Origin: Diphasiastrum complanatum
Lineage: Eukaryota; Streptophyta; Lycopodiopsida; Lycopodiales; Lycopodiaceae
NCBI GenBank assembly: GCA_029204225.1
Contig: CM055109.1
Location: forward strand, 19,853,783 to 19,917,782
DNA length: 64,000 bases
Reading direction: 5' to 3'
In this document: piece after piece, positions 49,796-62,439 of the stretch
Numbering within the stretch: the stretch's first letter is position 1
Layout of the letters: each line of letters starts with the position of its first letter
Notes under the pieces: generated by a model
Told to the model about the DNA's origin: nothing
Seen by the model: only the letters and a program-made list of their open reading frames with translations
Databases searched by the model: none
Translations under genes and position numbers: made by a program

Positions 49796-49918
49796 CGTTG
49801 CTGTTTCACGCGAAGCGAATCAAGTAGACAGCTCTATCGTATAGCAGCAGCTTCACTTGTGTATCTACGGTATTGCTATCATATCTATGGAGTGAGATAG
49901 AGATATATATATATATAT

Positions 49919-49962
<44 letters not shown>

Positions 49963-49965
49963 TGC
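49796..49965 (-). promoter_or_regulatory. presumed promoter and 5' leader of the AAA ATPase
   Basis: Immediately upstream of the ATG on the minus strand. About 110-160 bases away lies an (AT)n/(GA)n block that reads as TATATATA beside a pyrimidine tract on the gene's strand, an arrangement often seen near plant core promoters. It could equally be an ordinary microsatellite. Transcription start not determined. Confidence 0.3.
49903..49953. repeat. (AT)n/(GA)n compound microsatellite
   Basis: Eight AT then about 17 GA units, just upstream of the ATPase start. Confidence 0.95.
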
Positions 49966-50965
49966 AATTACAGGACCATATCAGCTACTAGGCTACTTTG
50001 GTCATGTATGCTTTGTGCGGCCAAGGATTTCCTCCGTTCACCTGTGAGAGCCTTTTTGCCTTCTTTTAAGACTTTGCTCAGCCATCAACGAGCTCATTTT
50101 CAAAAGTATCTTCCATTCACATGCTTTCACCCAGCTTTTCAATGATTCACCGTTCGATGAGACTCGGGCTTGTCTTTTTTTTTGTGCGGGCCCAAGTGTT
50201 GGTGCTTGGCTTGTTGCACGCCCTGTTCTTCCACACTTGTGCCTTTCTTCGGAGTTGTTTGTCAGAGTTATTTGTCTCTCCTCTTCGAGTTAGATTGGGT
50301 CTTCCTCATCTAATGCTTGCGAGTTTGACAAAATGTTCCGGTGGTCACCCTCTTTATTCTCTTGGCACCCCTTTTGACGTTGATCTCACCACAATTCATG
50401 ATTCCATTTGTGACGTGCTTGCATCTATTGCACATGAATGCGGCGTTCATGTTGTCCAGAAGCAAACTCACATTTTGCATGTGTTTGATTCATAGTCGTT
50501 TGTTTAATCGTCGGGTTGATCTTGTTCTTTCGTGTGAGGGGATTCACACCCTTGAGGATGTTGTTGTTGATGATTCTTCCCAAACGGACCTCCTTCGACA
50601 TGCTTCAACTACCCAAGGTGTTGCTGGTTCTCATGCAACTCAAGATAAAGAGTGAGATTATTCACATCACATTCCTGGAGAAAACTTTATTCCTTTTGCC
50701 TTGGAAACTTATGTGTGCATGCATAAGAAATTCGATGATTTTCTATCAACTTGTGTAGAATTTGCAACGAAACTCGAAGAATGTGTTGCGTCACCTTTAT
50801 CTATCATTACATCCTATTATTGTTAATGAGTTTCTACCACTTTACAATGCATTCAAGCACTTGCAATACTTCGTCGTGTCGTAGTTGCTAAAATCGTTAC
50901 TTCACAGTTTCCTGCACTACCTAAACTTGCAACTATCTTAGCTAGTGACTTACATCAAGCAATAG
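49965..50965 (+). pseudogene. retroelement ORF tail with nuclease-like motif
   Basis: In three frames: DFLRSPVRAFLPSFKTLLSH, GPSVGAWLVARPVLPHLCLS, RLGLPHLMLASLTKCSGGHP, IHDSICDVLASIAHECGVHV, RRVDLVLSCEGIHTLEDVVV and FIPFALETYVCMHKKFDDFL. I recognise this order from repeat-derived reading frames in plant genomes. The RVDLVLS...EDVVVDD spacing is compatible with a PD-(D/E)XK nuclease core, as in LINEs with restriction-like endonucleases, but this is inference. Frameshifts make the copy inactive. Confidence 0.6.
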
Positions 50966-51109
50966 GCTTTCAATGACTACTTTGTGAGATTTTTACTTTG
51001 TTATAGTTTATGTACAGTATCTCAATTCGCCTAATGGCCTTTATACTTTCTACATGCATCCCTCATAAACCACCGTGGCCTGGTAGGTGGCCTCGTGGCT
51101 CCCGCAAAC

Positions 51110-51111
<2 letters not shown>

Positions 51112-51205
<94 letters not shown>
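51112..51205. repeat. (CT)n(TA)n compound microsatellite
   Basis: About 22 CT then about 25 TA units. Confidence 0.97.
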
Positions 51206-51208
<3 letters not shown>

Positions 51209-51209
51209 C

Positions 51210-52235
51210 TACTTGCCTCCTTGTTAGAACTTTATAATTCTTGTGAAGCAACAAAAAAAAAAATAATCATAAGAATCTTAAATTTTCAATGTGCGTTTAT
51301 TCTTGTGTACATATAAGGCTACATTGCTACTTCAACACCATCAAAGCAAAATAATGTGAAGGCATTAATCTGCACATTTATAGTCTGAGGAAGGCCTCGT
51401 GGATATTGAAAAAATTTTCAATCTCTGTTTCTGGAATGTTGATCTGCCTCCGTTTTATCGCCCTCACCTTCTTCTTCATCATCACCACTCAATTTACGAG
51501 TAGGGGCATGTGGTTTTAGATTTAGGTTTTAAGCTGAAAGCCAACTTGCCATTCGAAGGAGTTGAATGTTTTGGAAGGCCCCCCTTCAAGCTAGATGTGA
51601 TAGTTGTATTTCTCTTGATAGATATATTGCCTTTTTCAGCCTTAGGAGAGGTTGTCGCCACAAGGTTACACGGTTTTGCATAATCTCTCTTTGGTTGCTC
51701 TTGTTGAAGCTGTCTAAATTTTCAAAAAATGACCCATTGTTTGCAAACATTCCAGACTCACTCGTACTTTCCATATTTGCTTGTTAATTCCAAACTTTTA
51801 TGAAACTTTACAAATATCAGGCCTTGTATCGAGTATTTACGAAGGTTTTATACATTAGTAAATTGTAAACCTTAGGTATGGTCACATTTTTCACATTTTG
51901 AATCGGTGCGTAAACAGGCAGTGCAAGCAGCATAATACGTGGAAAGCACGGAGGACAGCGACAAGCAACCATAAGTAGTTAGAATTAACATAAAACCTTC
52001 TTTTGATTACTGTAGATTAGATTAAAATCATCTTTATGTTGTTAATATATAGGATCAACGTGAGAGAGAGCAACATGCATCAAATAGAGCTCAACATGCA
52101 TCAAATAGAACTCTTATATGTGTTACTAGTTACTCGTAAAAGAGCATATATCTCTTGCGGTGGTGCGTTGTTTGGGATCCAAATAGTGCTCAAAGTTTTG
52201 TTGTAAAACTTAATTCTGATAATAGATGATTTTCA
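51210..52235. other. unassigned AT-rich sequence
   Basis: CAACATGCATCAAATAGA occurs twice at about 52,070 and 52,093; otherwise nothing recognised. Confidence 0.35.
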
Positions 52236-52239
52236 CACT

Positions 52240-52628
52240 GTCTGACATGTGCAATCAAGGACACAAATAAATTGAGACATGGTGCCATTGTCAAATAGGA
52301 GTACCATGATATTCATCCGAACCACTCTCGTCACAACGATAGATGCATTAATGGCAAGAGTTGTTGTGGAATATATACTCCAAAAGCCTAAGAATATTCC
52401 ATATAGGATGTCGATTCTCAACCAATTGCTTTTGATCTCCTTTACATATACTAAAAGCAGTCAATCACCGTGCACTAGGTCATATTTAGAGCATCTAAGC
52501 CCTCACAAGGTTATTAATTATATTTTTGGCCTAGTCGTGAGGCATAACTAATAAACTCATACACTAGAGTACTGAATATCCAACTCTAGGATTATGCCAA
52601 ATCCTATGTACATGATGTGGACGGAACA
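52240..52628 (-). repeat. gypsy LTR, family R1, best copy
   Basis: Minus strand starts TGTTCCGTCCACATCATG after the polypurine tract; related pieces lie at 11,945 and 55,780-56,130. Confidence 0.65.
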
Positions 52629-52700
52629 TTCTCCTCCCCTTAAACAGGTTCTGTCCTCAAAATGGGCAAGAACTTCAGAAACCAGTCCTTTAACTTTCAC
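52629..52700 (-). pseudogene. gypsy R1 pol end and polypurine tract
   Basis: VLAHFEDRTCLRGGE runs into AAGGGGAGGAGAA, the usual end of a gypsy polyprotein next to its PPT. No more pol is visible to the right. Confidence 0.6.
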
Positions 52701-53218
52701 ACTTATCCAGAAAATCATTATCCTTAGTTTGTCTTCAAATATCAAATAAGTACTTAAAGAGAACAACTTTCTAATCGTTTATCTCTATTCTAAAGCACTG
52801 TATCAAATTTCAAAAGTACACTAACCAATAAAGTTTTGGGTCTGATTCTCTATAAGTCAGTAATATCACCTTCATGCAAATTCAGTTTACATTATGCACA
52901 GAGCGAATTATCACCTTACATTGGAGATCAAAGTTCAAAAGTGAAAGAAAAAAAATAACTATAGTCCAAAAAATATCCAAATTTCTCATAGACCACTCAT
53001 AAATGCTTATTGGTACAAATGCTCTTAGAATAATTGTAAAACTAAGGTATAACAATTCATTCTACTAGAATCTCTAGGAGATCCATCAAGATAAAAATGA
53101 TTTTAACTCAATCCTTAGTACACACTCTCCTGAGTTAAGTGCCCATGTTGCTAGCATCTCATACAAGAAAATAGCTACCATCCAATCTTAATATATTTCT
53201 CTATCCCCTTACCATTTA

Positions 53219-54470
53219 CGACTATTGGTAACATATCTTTTGGGCTTGGGGAGGTGTTTACACAATTTCTGATCATATGGCCAGCTAGAAGTGTGCCCTA
53301 CTACAGATTTTCAGATGCTCTGTTCTCACACGTGTGAAGCCTAGTTGCAGGCTTATGTGACAAGCATCTCGGTCACTTGGCCTCCCTTCGTACTATGTTT
53401 TACAACATCTAATTTGGTGCATTGTAGCCAAAGTTATAGCCGTTTGAAATTTTGGTAGTTTTGTAAGCAAAATTTGCAAAATCCGTAATTGTTCTTATTG
53501 CATGCTAGTCTTTTCCCTAATTTGTGGTACTGTGCTTGCATGGATTGGTTGTATATTGATTCTCAGTGTGATTCTGACATGCATGAGGGATTTACAGTGG
53601 ATTTGAATGGTTATACGCATGTGCTCTGACGGTTGGGTCATGAATCAGTGATATTGGCTGACAAATTTCGTAAAACTTAAGTTTACATGAAAAATTTTGT
53701 AATGACGTTTGGTAACCGATGTAGTGTGCTTTGCATGCCAGTCTGACATTGGTTTAGTAACATTAGAAATCGAACAGTATTTTGATTTTTTTGATTTTTC
53801 GATTTTGATTGCCTTTTGTACTAACAGTATTTTCGTCAAAAATTTTTGAATTATGTAAAATGAACCAAAAATTGAGTTTTTTTCGAGAAATTGAAATTTC
53901 GGTCATTTTTTTGTTATCCATGGAATGGGTTTAGATTAGTAAATTGACTATACTGAGTTTTCAGTCAGAGTTAGTCACAGTGGATTCACTAAAGCTAAAT
54001 TATTTTCCGATAATAGATAATTTAAAATTGACAAAAAGAACCACAATGAATTTGTCAACAGTTTTTATTTTATGATATTTTAACTTTTGGAGCAGGGTGC
54101 TCCCAGATTGAAAGTTAAAATTGAATTTTTTTTTCTGTTCTGATAAATTGCATATTTGGTTGAAATTTGAAATCGATTACTTGTCTGATTTATTTATAAT
54201 CGATAATGATCGTTAGAAATGGGTCAAGTGTTTGTGCAAGATACTCGTCAAAATTGAATTTAACACCGTCAAACAATCTGAAATGGCCAGATAGAATGAG
54301 TGGTGACAGAACCCTTTATCCGAGCAGTAAAATTTTGTTTGGATACAATTTAAGAGTTATTGAAATCTTATTGGTAGGATTTCCATTCGTGTAATTTCGC
54401 ATTTTGACATTTTGATAGTTTTGGTTAATATTGACGGAGTAATGTCAAACCAGTCAATAAAAAGATAAAA
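53219..54470 (+). repeat. long inverted repeat, left arm
   Basis: Matches the reverse complement of 58,632-59,836 along its whole length with many small differences; longest identical words include GCTCTGACGGTTGGGTCA and CATTTTTTTGTTATC. AT-rich, no coding frame. Confidence 0.85.
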
Positions 54471-54474
54471 AAGA

Positions 54475-57400
54475 CCAATCTTATTGGAGAAATTGTAATT
54501 GATAGGAACTGATTAAAAGTAAAAAATTGATTTTATTTCTAGCTAAATCCGCTAATGGAAAAAACAATGAATGCAAAAACGCATGCAAGCAAACATAAGC
54601 TCTCAAAATCGAAAAATAAACTGGTTGAAACGAATTCTAAAAGAAGATGGAAGAAGATTATCAGGAGCAGTGGCGCAAATGTTTGTTGTTTTCTATAGTG
54701 TTTGCTGAGCATCTATTCTATGTTTGCTATTATTGTTTTCTCTGTTCAAAATCTTCCTGACACTCTTCCTATTGGCAATCTAACAGATTCCAGTCAGTTT
54801 ACAGGGTCTGCTTGCTTCTAGATTACTATGGTTTGCAGTCTAATGGTAGTGCAATGGTGATGTACCCCGCTTGTCAATTAGTACATCAACAACCTGATCT
54901 CGATCCTGTTGATAATGGATGCTCAACTTCAATCTGGATCTATTAGAATTCGAATGCCTACGTTCTACAGTCTGTTTCGGTTCTTTCTTTGATGCTTACA
55001 TATTGTAGATTATTACTAATCTAATCTAAGCAGTACATGGAATGAGATTGAAACTTAATCCTACTGAAATCAACAGAATCATCAACACAATAGCTACAAA
55101 AAATGTGAATCCTACAAAGTGTTTGTTACAACTGTCACTCAACACTTGTAACAAAAACTCCTCAGAGAGTCCAGCCTCAAGCAGCATCAGATCAGAATGG
55201 TATTGATATACCACAAGGCCCTACACATCTACCTGATCTTAATCACAAAACCAAACTTTAAAGAGGAAGAATCGACAACAAAACATATTCATACATCAGT
55301 ACCCGAACTTAATGCATGAAAATGGAGCATAGATGGAAATGCAATTGAGAGAGATTCAAATTTCAGTTTGGTGAACCCAATTGTATCATATTTTGGATTC
55401 CACCTCTTACAATTGAGTGAACCGAATTTAAAGAGATATCTGCGCTTCTTTGATTGTCTTCCTACATCAACATAACAATTACTCGAGAGAGTTAAATTTG
55501 AGTGTGTCATCCTGATCATCACCTAGCTTCTGTGTACTTTTCACATGTGTGAGGACATCTTAAACAATGTGAATGATCTCCTAAGGTGTGTGTGATTGCA
55601 CATAGATCTATCTTTCACAAGATACAAACAATCTAGTTTCAAAATACTAAGGCAAGATGTTAGCTGATGCCATGCCTCGACGTGTCCATGCATAACCTCT
55701 CCACTCAAAAGGGCTTCTAGCAGAGATGAAGTTGAGAGCCGAGTCTGAGAGCACGAGAATTATTAATGCTAGGCTAAAATGTATAGTTGTGAGCCCCATG
55801 GTAATTCTCGAAAGATGGATAGCCATGTGGGAGCTAGCAATTTAGACTATCTCAACTTGAGTTATGTTTTTTTAAATAAAGATGCCTCCTACTATCAAGT
55901 AAGAGGTGGAACTCAAATCTTTATAGATTCTCTCTAGATTTTCCAAGACCATCCAAAAGTAACTTGATTTCCTATTCTTTCACCAAAAGTTGTCAATCAC
56001 CATGCACTAGCTCGATAGATCCAATTAGAGCATCTAGGCCTTATTAATTATATTACTAGCCTAGTCTTGAATGATGTGGAGTAACTAGTAATTTTGTACA
56101 TTGGAGTATCGGATATCCATATCAAGGACAATTTGAATCCATCATGCAGGAAAAAAAAGTGAGAAGAAGTATTGTGTGACAATAGTATCTGGATGTAATT
56201 TTGAACCCACCCAAAGTCCTGTTGAATATCAATCCAGTTATTATTCTCGAATTCATTATGATTCATTATCCAATTGAGTGCTTTGGGATACAATCACTAA
56301 TGAGCTGAGTCTATTTCTTAACTAAGGAATACTCTATACTACACATAATTTTAATTGATGAATCCTGATGATTCACTAGTCATGCATCTTACAAGCAATA
56401 TAATTCAAAACCATCAGTTTCTGGTGAATCCTAATCACACTAATCATTCTACCAATTAACTTCATCCCGGAGTAATCAACTACTCAAGTTAGTTGCCTGA
56501 TTCAATAATCTCAAATGTATAGGTGCAGAATTCAATTTTACTAGTATAACACCACATTTAGATCCTTACCCAAATCTTTTATAAGTTAATCCATAAATCT
56601 TCCACACAAAGATTTGTTAACTCTGCAAGTATCTGTCAAAACAATACTTGATCATATATTTATGTTCACCGACTAGGTTAAGTGCACCAAATAACCCTAG
56701 TAACCAAGAAAACACAGTAGATTCATACAAGATTAATCATGCACATATGTGAATAATCTCATTATGACCCAATACAGCAGATTCCTCCTGGAATCCACAT
56801 ATGTTACTCACATATCTCACCGAGAACCTTGTAACTCAGCTACTAAAGAATTTCTATTTCTTATGAGTAAATCACATATCCGGAAAATATCTGAGACGAA
56901 TAACATTCACTCTCAACAATTTTCCAATCCAATTTACTACTAATAACATAATTTCTTCCACTCAACCAACCCCTCTCTGATCCTAGTACTCAAACTAAGA
57001 TTAGGTTGATCTAATACATACATTCCAAACTAAGAATTTGATCAAACTTACTCCTATTCCAATTAAAATGAAATTAGTAACTTTTGAGCTTTCATTGTAC
57101 TACTTTTAGATAATGATTCAAATTTCAAACCAATTCTAATTCCATATTATTCCACACAATCCCTAGAGAATTTCTCTTATTTTGAAAAGTTCCAATTAGG
57201 TATCTTACTCTGAATCTATCCGAAATTCCTTTCAGATCCAATCTCATTTCTATACCCTAGCTGGTTCTCTTCCGAAAGCTATGCAACCAACAGATTCCCA
57301 AATAGAATTTTATCCCACCACTTCACCCCTCCTTTCAAAGAAATTATAAATTTCCATAAAAGATAACTGGAAAGATGATATATGAAAATATCTAAATCCT

Positions 57401-58630
57401 AGAAAAGTCAGTAATAAGTGCTTCCACTAAAGGATTCACCCTATTACACTCAAGACTTTTCTTTCAAATATTTTCACTCTGAGTGATAGAAACTACTATT
57501 CCATCGAAATCCATTTATGCAATAGAAATATTCCATGGTTTGAGAAATTGAAACATTTTAACCTTAGAATTTATCTGAATTCCAAGTCTATTCACCGAAG
57601 TAGTAATTTATATGACATAACAGTCTTTCAGAAGAATAACTTCATGCTGGAAAGAATTCATATAAATCAGTCTAATATCCTATATTCAAGAAATTACTAA
57701 GAAGTAAAGGATTAATTTAGAAAGCGAGAAATAGATTTGGGGGCCTCTGATTTTGTAAATAATGAGATATCACATTGGGATCTAGATTAAACCTCAAAAT
57801 TTCCCAAAATATCCCACATTTGATCGAATGGTTTTTCTTCTTTTCCATATCGCGACTAGGTACTAGAAACACACCATTAATCATCAGATCTTTACAGTCC
57901 TACTTTCCAAAATTACCATCAGCTTTTCCTTCCAGAAAACCCTTAACCGCCTTATCTGATATTCTAGAGATCCATTGATCATCTAGCTGTCCTACAATCA
58001 CTATAGAAAATTATCTCTTGTTCTCAAACACTGGAAAATCCTTTTATTTGGATGACTGGCATGCCTATTAGATGGATACCCATAATCTACATCTGATTAT
58101 GTGACTTAGACAAAAGAATTAACATGGTTCACTATCACACTCTGAACCTTTCTGGTTATTGACAAGCTTCAAAACCCTACTGATGCATCAAATCTAGGGA
58201 CAAGCTTCAGTCAACTAGCATATCCAATGTAATCCATGTATCAGATTCCACTTCTGAACCTCACAATTGACATCCAAAACTGCGGATAACTCAATGGTTA
58301 CAAAGATATCAGTTACGAATTCAATTGAATGAATTCTAACCAGGAAATTAATAACCAGTATTAAGCAATTATTTACAGGGATTACCAAAATCCTAACTGC
58401 GAAATACATTTCCCGATCACATTTACTACCTCTGAGGTCCACTCTTCTTCCCTCCTTAGAATTTTCAGTTCCCTATAAATCTATTTTAGCTAAGGTACCA
58501 AGAAGACGTAATGACATTAGTAAATGTTCAAAAACTAATTACTGTAAGGAAAAAAAAATCAAAACAATTTCATTTCTATCCTATACATGGGCTGAATATA
58601 ATTCATCATAGGATTTTACTGGAAATGAAA
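54475..58630. other. spacer between the inverted arms
   Basis: 4.1 kb, AT-rich, with an R1-like LTR piece at 55,780-56,130. No transposase, RT or other coding motif found on either strand. Confidence 0.5.
55780..56130 (-). repeat. R1 LTR-like copy inside the spacer
   Basis: TCAATCACCATGCACTAG, TAGAGCATCTAGGCC and GGAGTATCGGATATCCA parallel 52,455-52,590. Confidence 0.5.
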
Positions 58631-58631
58631 T

Positions 58632-59836
58632 CAGTTATTTTCTTTTTTATTGACTGGTTTGGCATCACTCCCTTAATATTGACAAAACCTATTTAAACAT
58701 GAAATTACATGAATGGAAATCCCATCCATAGGATTTCAGTAATCCTTGAACCGTATCCTATTAGATTTACTGACTAGATAAAGAATACTATTGCCACTCA
58801 TTCAACCTGGTCATTTCATATTATTTGCACAAACGTTCATTTGATTGATTTCTATCGATCAACATCGATTAGAAAACTTATCAGACAAGTAATTGATTTC
58901 CAATTATCAAATGGAAACTCAACAAAAAAAAAAAAGCAAATTTTAACTTTCACTCTGGGAGTTCCCAACTCCAAAGTTAAAAAATGATAACACAGTAAAA
59001 ACTGTCGGCAATTCATTGCGGTTCCTTCTGTCAATTTTAACTTATCTATCACCAAGAAATAATTTAAACTTAGTGAAAACATTGTGATCAAGCTCTGACT
59101 GATAAATTTTGTTTAATCAATTCACTAATCTAAACTGATTTCATAGATAACAAAAAAATGACCGAAATTTTGATTTTTTCCCAAAAAACTCAAATTTTTG
59201 TTTTATATTACGTAATTCAAAAATTCTGACGAAAATATTGTTAGTATAAAAGGCAATCGGAATCGAAAAAATCAAAACACTGTCCGATTCCTAATGTTAC
59301 TAACCCAATGTCAAACTGGCATGCAAAGTAGACTACATCAGTCACAAACGTCATTACGGAATTCTTTATGTAAACTTCAGTTTTACGGAATTTGTCAGCC
59401 ATTAACACTGATTTGTGACCCAACCGTCAGAGCACATGCGTATGACCACTCAAATCGATTGTAAATCCCTCATGCATGTCAAAACCACTCTGAGAATTAG
59501 CATGCAACTAATCCATGCAAACACAATACTACAAATTAGGGAAATGACTGGCACGCAATCAGAACAATTTCAAATTTTGCAAATTTTACTCACAAAACTG
59601 CAAAACTTCAGATGATCATAACTTTGGCTACAAGACACCAAACTGGGTGCTGTAAAGCTCAATATAGAGGGAGACCAAGTGAACAAGATGCTTGGCACGT
59701 CAGTCTGCCACCTAGGCTTCACACGTGCGAGATCAGAGTGTCTGGAAAACTATAGTAGGGCGCACTTCCATAAGAAGGAATCATGCAAAAATGTGCAAAC
59801 ACCTCCACAAGCTCAAAATTGATACTATCAATAGTC
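58632..59836 (-). repeat. long inverted repeat, right arm
   Basis: Reverse-complement partner of 53,219-54,470. Confidence 0.85.
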
Positions 59837-59839
59837 TTA

Positions 59840-60807
59840 AACCATCAATTAGACTTTCATGAAGCATTAATACTGATCCTAAGATGCAGTATAGGCTGAG
59901 AACGAAGATTTCTTGATTTGTAGAAGTCAAAATAGCTTCAAACTTGATGGAGATGATGCATAAGCCACCGGCCATCAATTCACAGGTCTGATAGCTTGTT
60001 TGGAAGGTAGAAAGGAATGCTAATGATTCTATAATTAATTCCAGAATGATCTTCTTATGGATTTGGAGAGATCTATCCCCCAAAAATCACCAAAAATGGT
60101 CATTTTTTGAACTTTTTTGGCTTCCTACAAGTTCAATTGCTGGAATTCTTGGTTCTAGCTTCAGGGAAAGCTTCAAAAGACTTTGGTCCACCTCTTTAAA
60201 ATCTCTACATGGTGTTTTACAGCCACCTACTATCCAACTTTATGAAAAAACAAGCAAAAGTGATGATTTTTGACTATTTTCCGGTTTTTTCATCACCATA
60301 AAGTGGAAATTCATGACATACAACTCTTTCTCTAACACATGCAAACCAATTTACAAAATTACAACCTTCTAATTGATCTGATCTTGCTGGATTTTGGTTC
60401 TTACTATCTATTTTGTGCCAAAAAGCATGAAAAACCAAGCAATTTTGACCAAAACATAGCCTAGAATAAAAAATCATTGGAGAGAACTGGCATGCATCAT
60501 TAATTTCATCATTAATGAACCCTAAAACAAAATTACACTTGCTAGAAAATTCAGATCTACCAAAGATTTGATCTACACAAGAAAAAGCTCCAAAAAAACA
60601 TCACAAATTGGCCTTCAAGGACAATTCTCCATAAAACCACAAAGAATCCCAAGAGTAATGGATCTTAGCAACATGCAAATTGAAATTGGGATAGTACACC
60701 CACTTTCAACCTTGCTATCCACCTTGGAAGAGAATTCCCATGGATCCAATCCAAAATTTCGATGAAAGGTAGCCCTTCTCCATGTTCTCCAATCTTCATA
60801 AAGCCTT
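59840..60807 (-). other. likely LTR-element leader, noncoding
   Basis: Lies downstream (minus strand) of a primer-binding site. No Gag motif is found. Confidence 0.35.
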
Positions 60808-60819
60808 GCTCTGATACCA
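60808..60819 (-). promoter_or_regulatory. primer-binding site of a minus-strand element
   Basis: TGGTATCAGAGC on the minus strand, preceded by CTCTTATAG. The LTR should lie from 60,820 rightward; its partner is not identified. Confidence 0.7.
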
Positions 60820-61089
60820 CTATAAGAGAAGCTCATGCTTACAAGATAACACACAATGGAAACACACTATGGAGCAACCACCCAACCAAGTAGAAGCAAC
60901 CAATTAACTCTAGAAGCTTCACCCCCAAGCCAAGGAATAAGAAGCATGAATGTAGAGTGAAACCCTGGCAATGAATCCATGATCACGATGAGGAGTAGGG
61001 CAAGTTTGGCCTCAATATATAGAGCCAAAAGCAACCTGGGCACATAGCCATGCATAGCCCTAAGTTTTCTATACATAGATTCACCTAGA

Positions 61090-61680
61090 ATAAGCAAGGG
61101 GGCGGGGAAGCAGGCCAGGGTGGTCAATTGGAGGTTGAAGCAGGTCAACGGAGAGGGCGGCTGTACAAAGAGAGAAGGGCGGGCAACATGATGGGAAAGA
61201 TGGTAGGGCGAGCAACAGAGAGCGAGGGGAGACAACTGAGGGGAATGGGAGGCCAGACAGGAGGGGAGATGTCAGACAACACGGGAAAGGAGAAGGAAGT
61301 GGAGCAATAGGAAAAGAGAGCAAGGAAAATGGAGCAATAGTAGGCATGGAGTGGATGTAGGTGAGGGTAGGGAGCGCACAATAGAGGGGAAGGGGGAGGG
61401 AACAGAGTGGACAGTTGAGGGGAAGGAAGAAGGAAGGAGCAGCAACAAAAGAGACAAGCCAGGGAGGGAAGGAATCAAGGACAAGGAACAGAGCAGCAGG
61501 GCAACGGAGCACAACAGATCGGCATCAGGGCAAAGAGAAGGGAGCGAAGGCAGGGAAAGGAAAGGACATGGAGTAGATAGAAAAGGGAAGGGTTGTGGAG
61601 CAGGCAACCAAGGAGCAGTGTAGCAGCGAGGAGGGCGTTGAGCAGGTAGCCGAGTAGGGGGAGGGAGTGAGGCAAGGAAG
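61090..61680. repeat. polypurine-rich block
   Basis: Nearly 600 bases of G/A-rich plus strand (GGGGAAGGAAGAAGG, GGAGCAGCAAC-type words) without a strict unit. It produces long Pro/Leu/Ser frames on the minus strand that are not genes. Confidence 0.8.
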
Positions 61681-62092
61681 GGATGCAGGTTTCCTGATGG
61701 TAGTGGTTGGCACTTCTTGTAGGTGTTCCTTCAGGTTCTACGGTTATGTTCTGTCTATTGATCTGATTGTGACCATGTTTGAACATAGGCTTTTCATAGA
61801 GTTGTAGAACTAGATAAACAAAACATCCTGCAGGTAGGTTGATGGCCTGGAGAATAGTCCTGGGGACTATAGTGGGTTTAAATCCCACTCCATCAATAAA
61901 GTCAGATGTAAGATTTTTTTTTTCTTATTATTTTTTTAGTGTTTTTTTTATTTAGAACTTTCAACAGGTCAGGATAATCAAAAAGAAAGAAATTTCAGAG
62001 GATAGACATATCACAAAATGGCATTACAAATGCAAAACTAGGAAAGAGAGAAAGAAGAAAACATGCTAGTTTAGTGAGGGACAACATTTGGC

Positions 62093-62110
62093 TCCCCGGA
62101 AATGGCGCCA
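62093..62110 (-). promoter_or_regulatory. Tat/Athila-type primer-binding site
   Basis: Minus strand TGGCGCCATTTCCGGGGA follows AACAT. This resembles the conserved site of plant Tat/Athila gypsy elements (TGGCGCCGTTGCCGGGGA from memory). No coding part remains nearby. Confidence 0.55.
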
Positions 62111-62329
62111 ATGTTAAGCTAAGAAAAGGACGGGTTTTCCATCTCTTTCCCAGTCGTGTGTAGTACAGGAAGTGGGCTCGGTCCAACTAGGAGCCTTGGA
62201 GATGTTGCCTTTCACCAACTAGCTTAAGATCCGATCATAAAACTGCATTATAAAAACTAAGCATATCTCACACTCACATTACCATGAAGAGAGAGGAAGA
62301 GAGATTATCAGGGAAGGAAAGAGAGAAAG

Positions 62330-62434
<105 letters not shown>

Positions 62435-62439
62435 GACAG

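Noticed and set aside
61081-61888. Minus-strand Pro/Leu-rich frames up to 143 codons
   Set aside because: Consequence of the purine-rich plus strand; no motif and no conserved start.
61841-61894. tRNA-like GATGG...GGGTTTAAATCCCAC...CCATC
   Set aside because: B-box-like arm and closing pair are present, but no acceptor/D-arm layout or A-box could be made; at most a decayed SINE.
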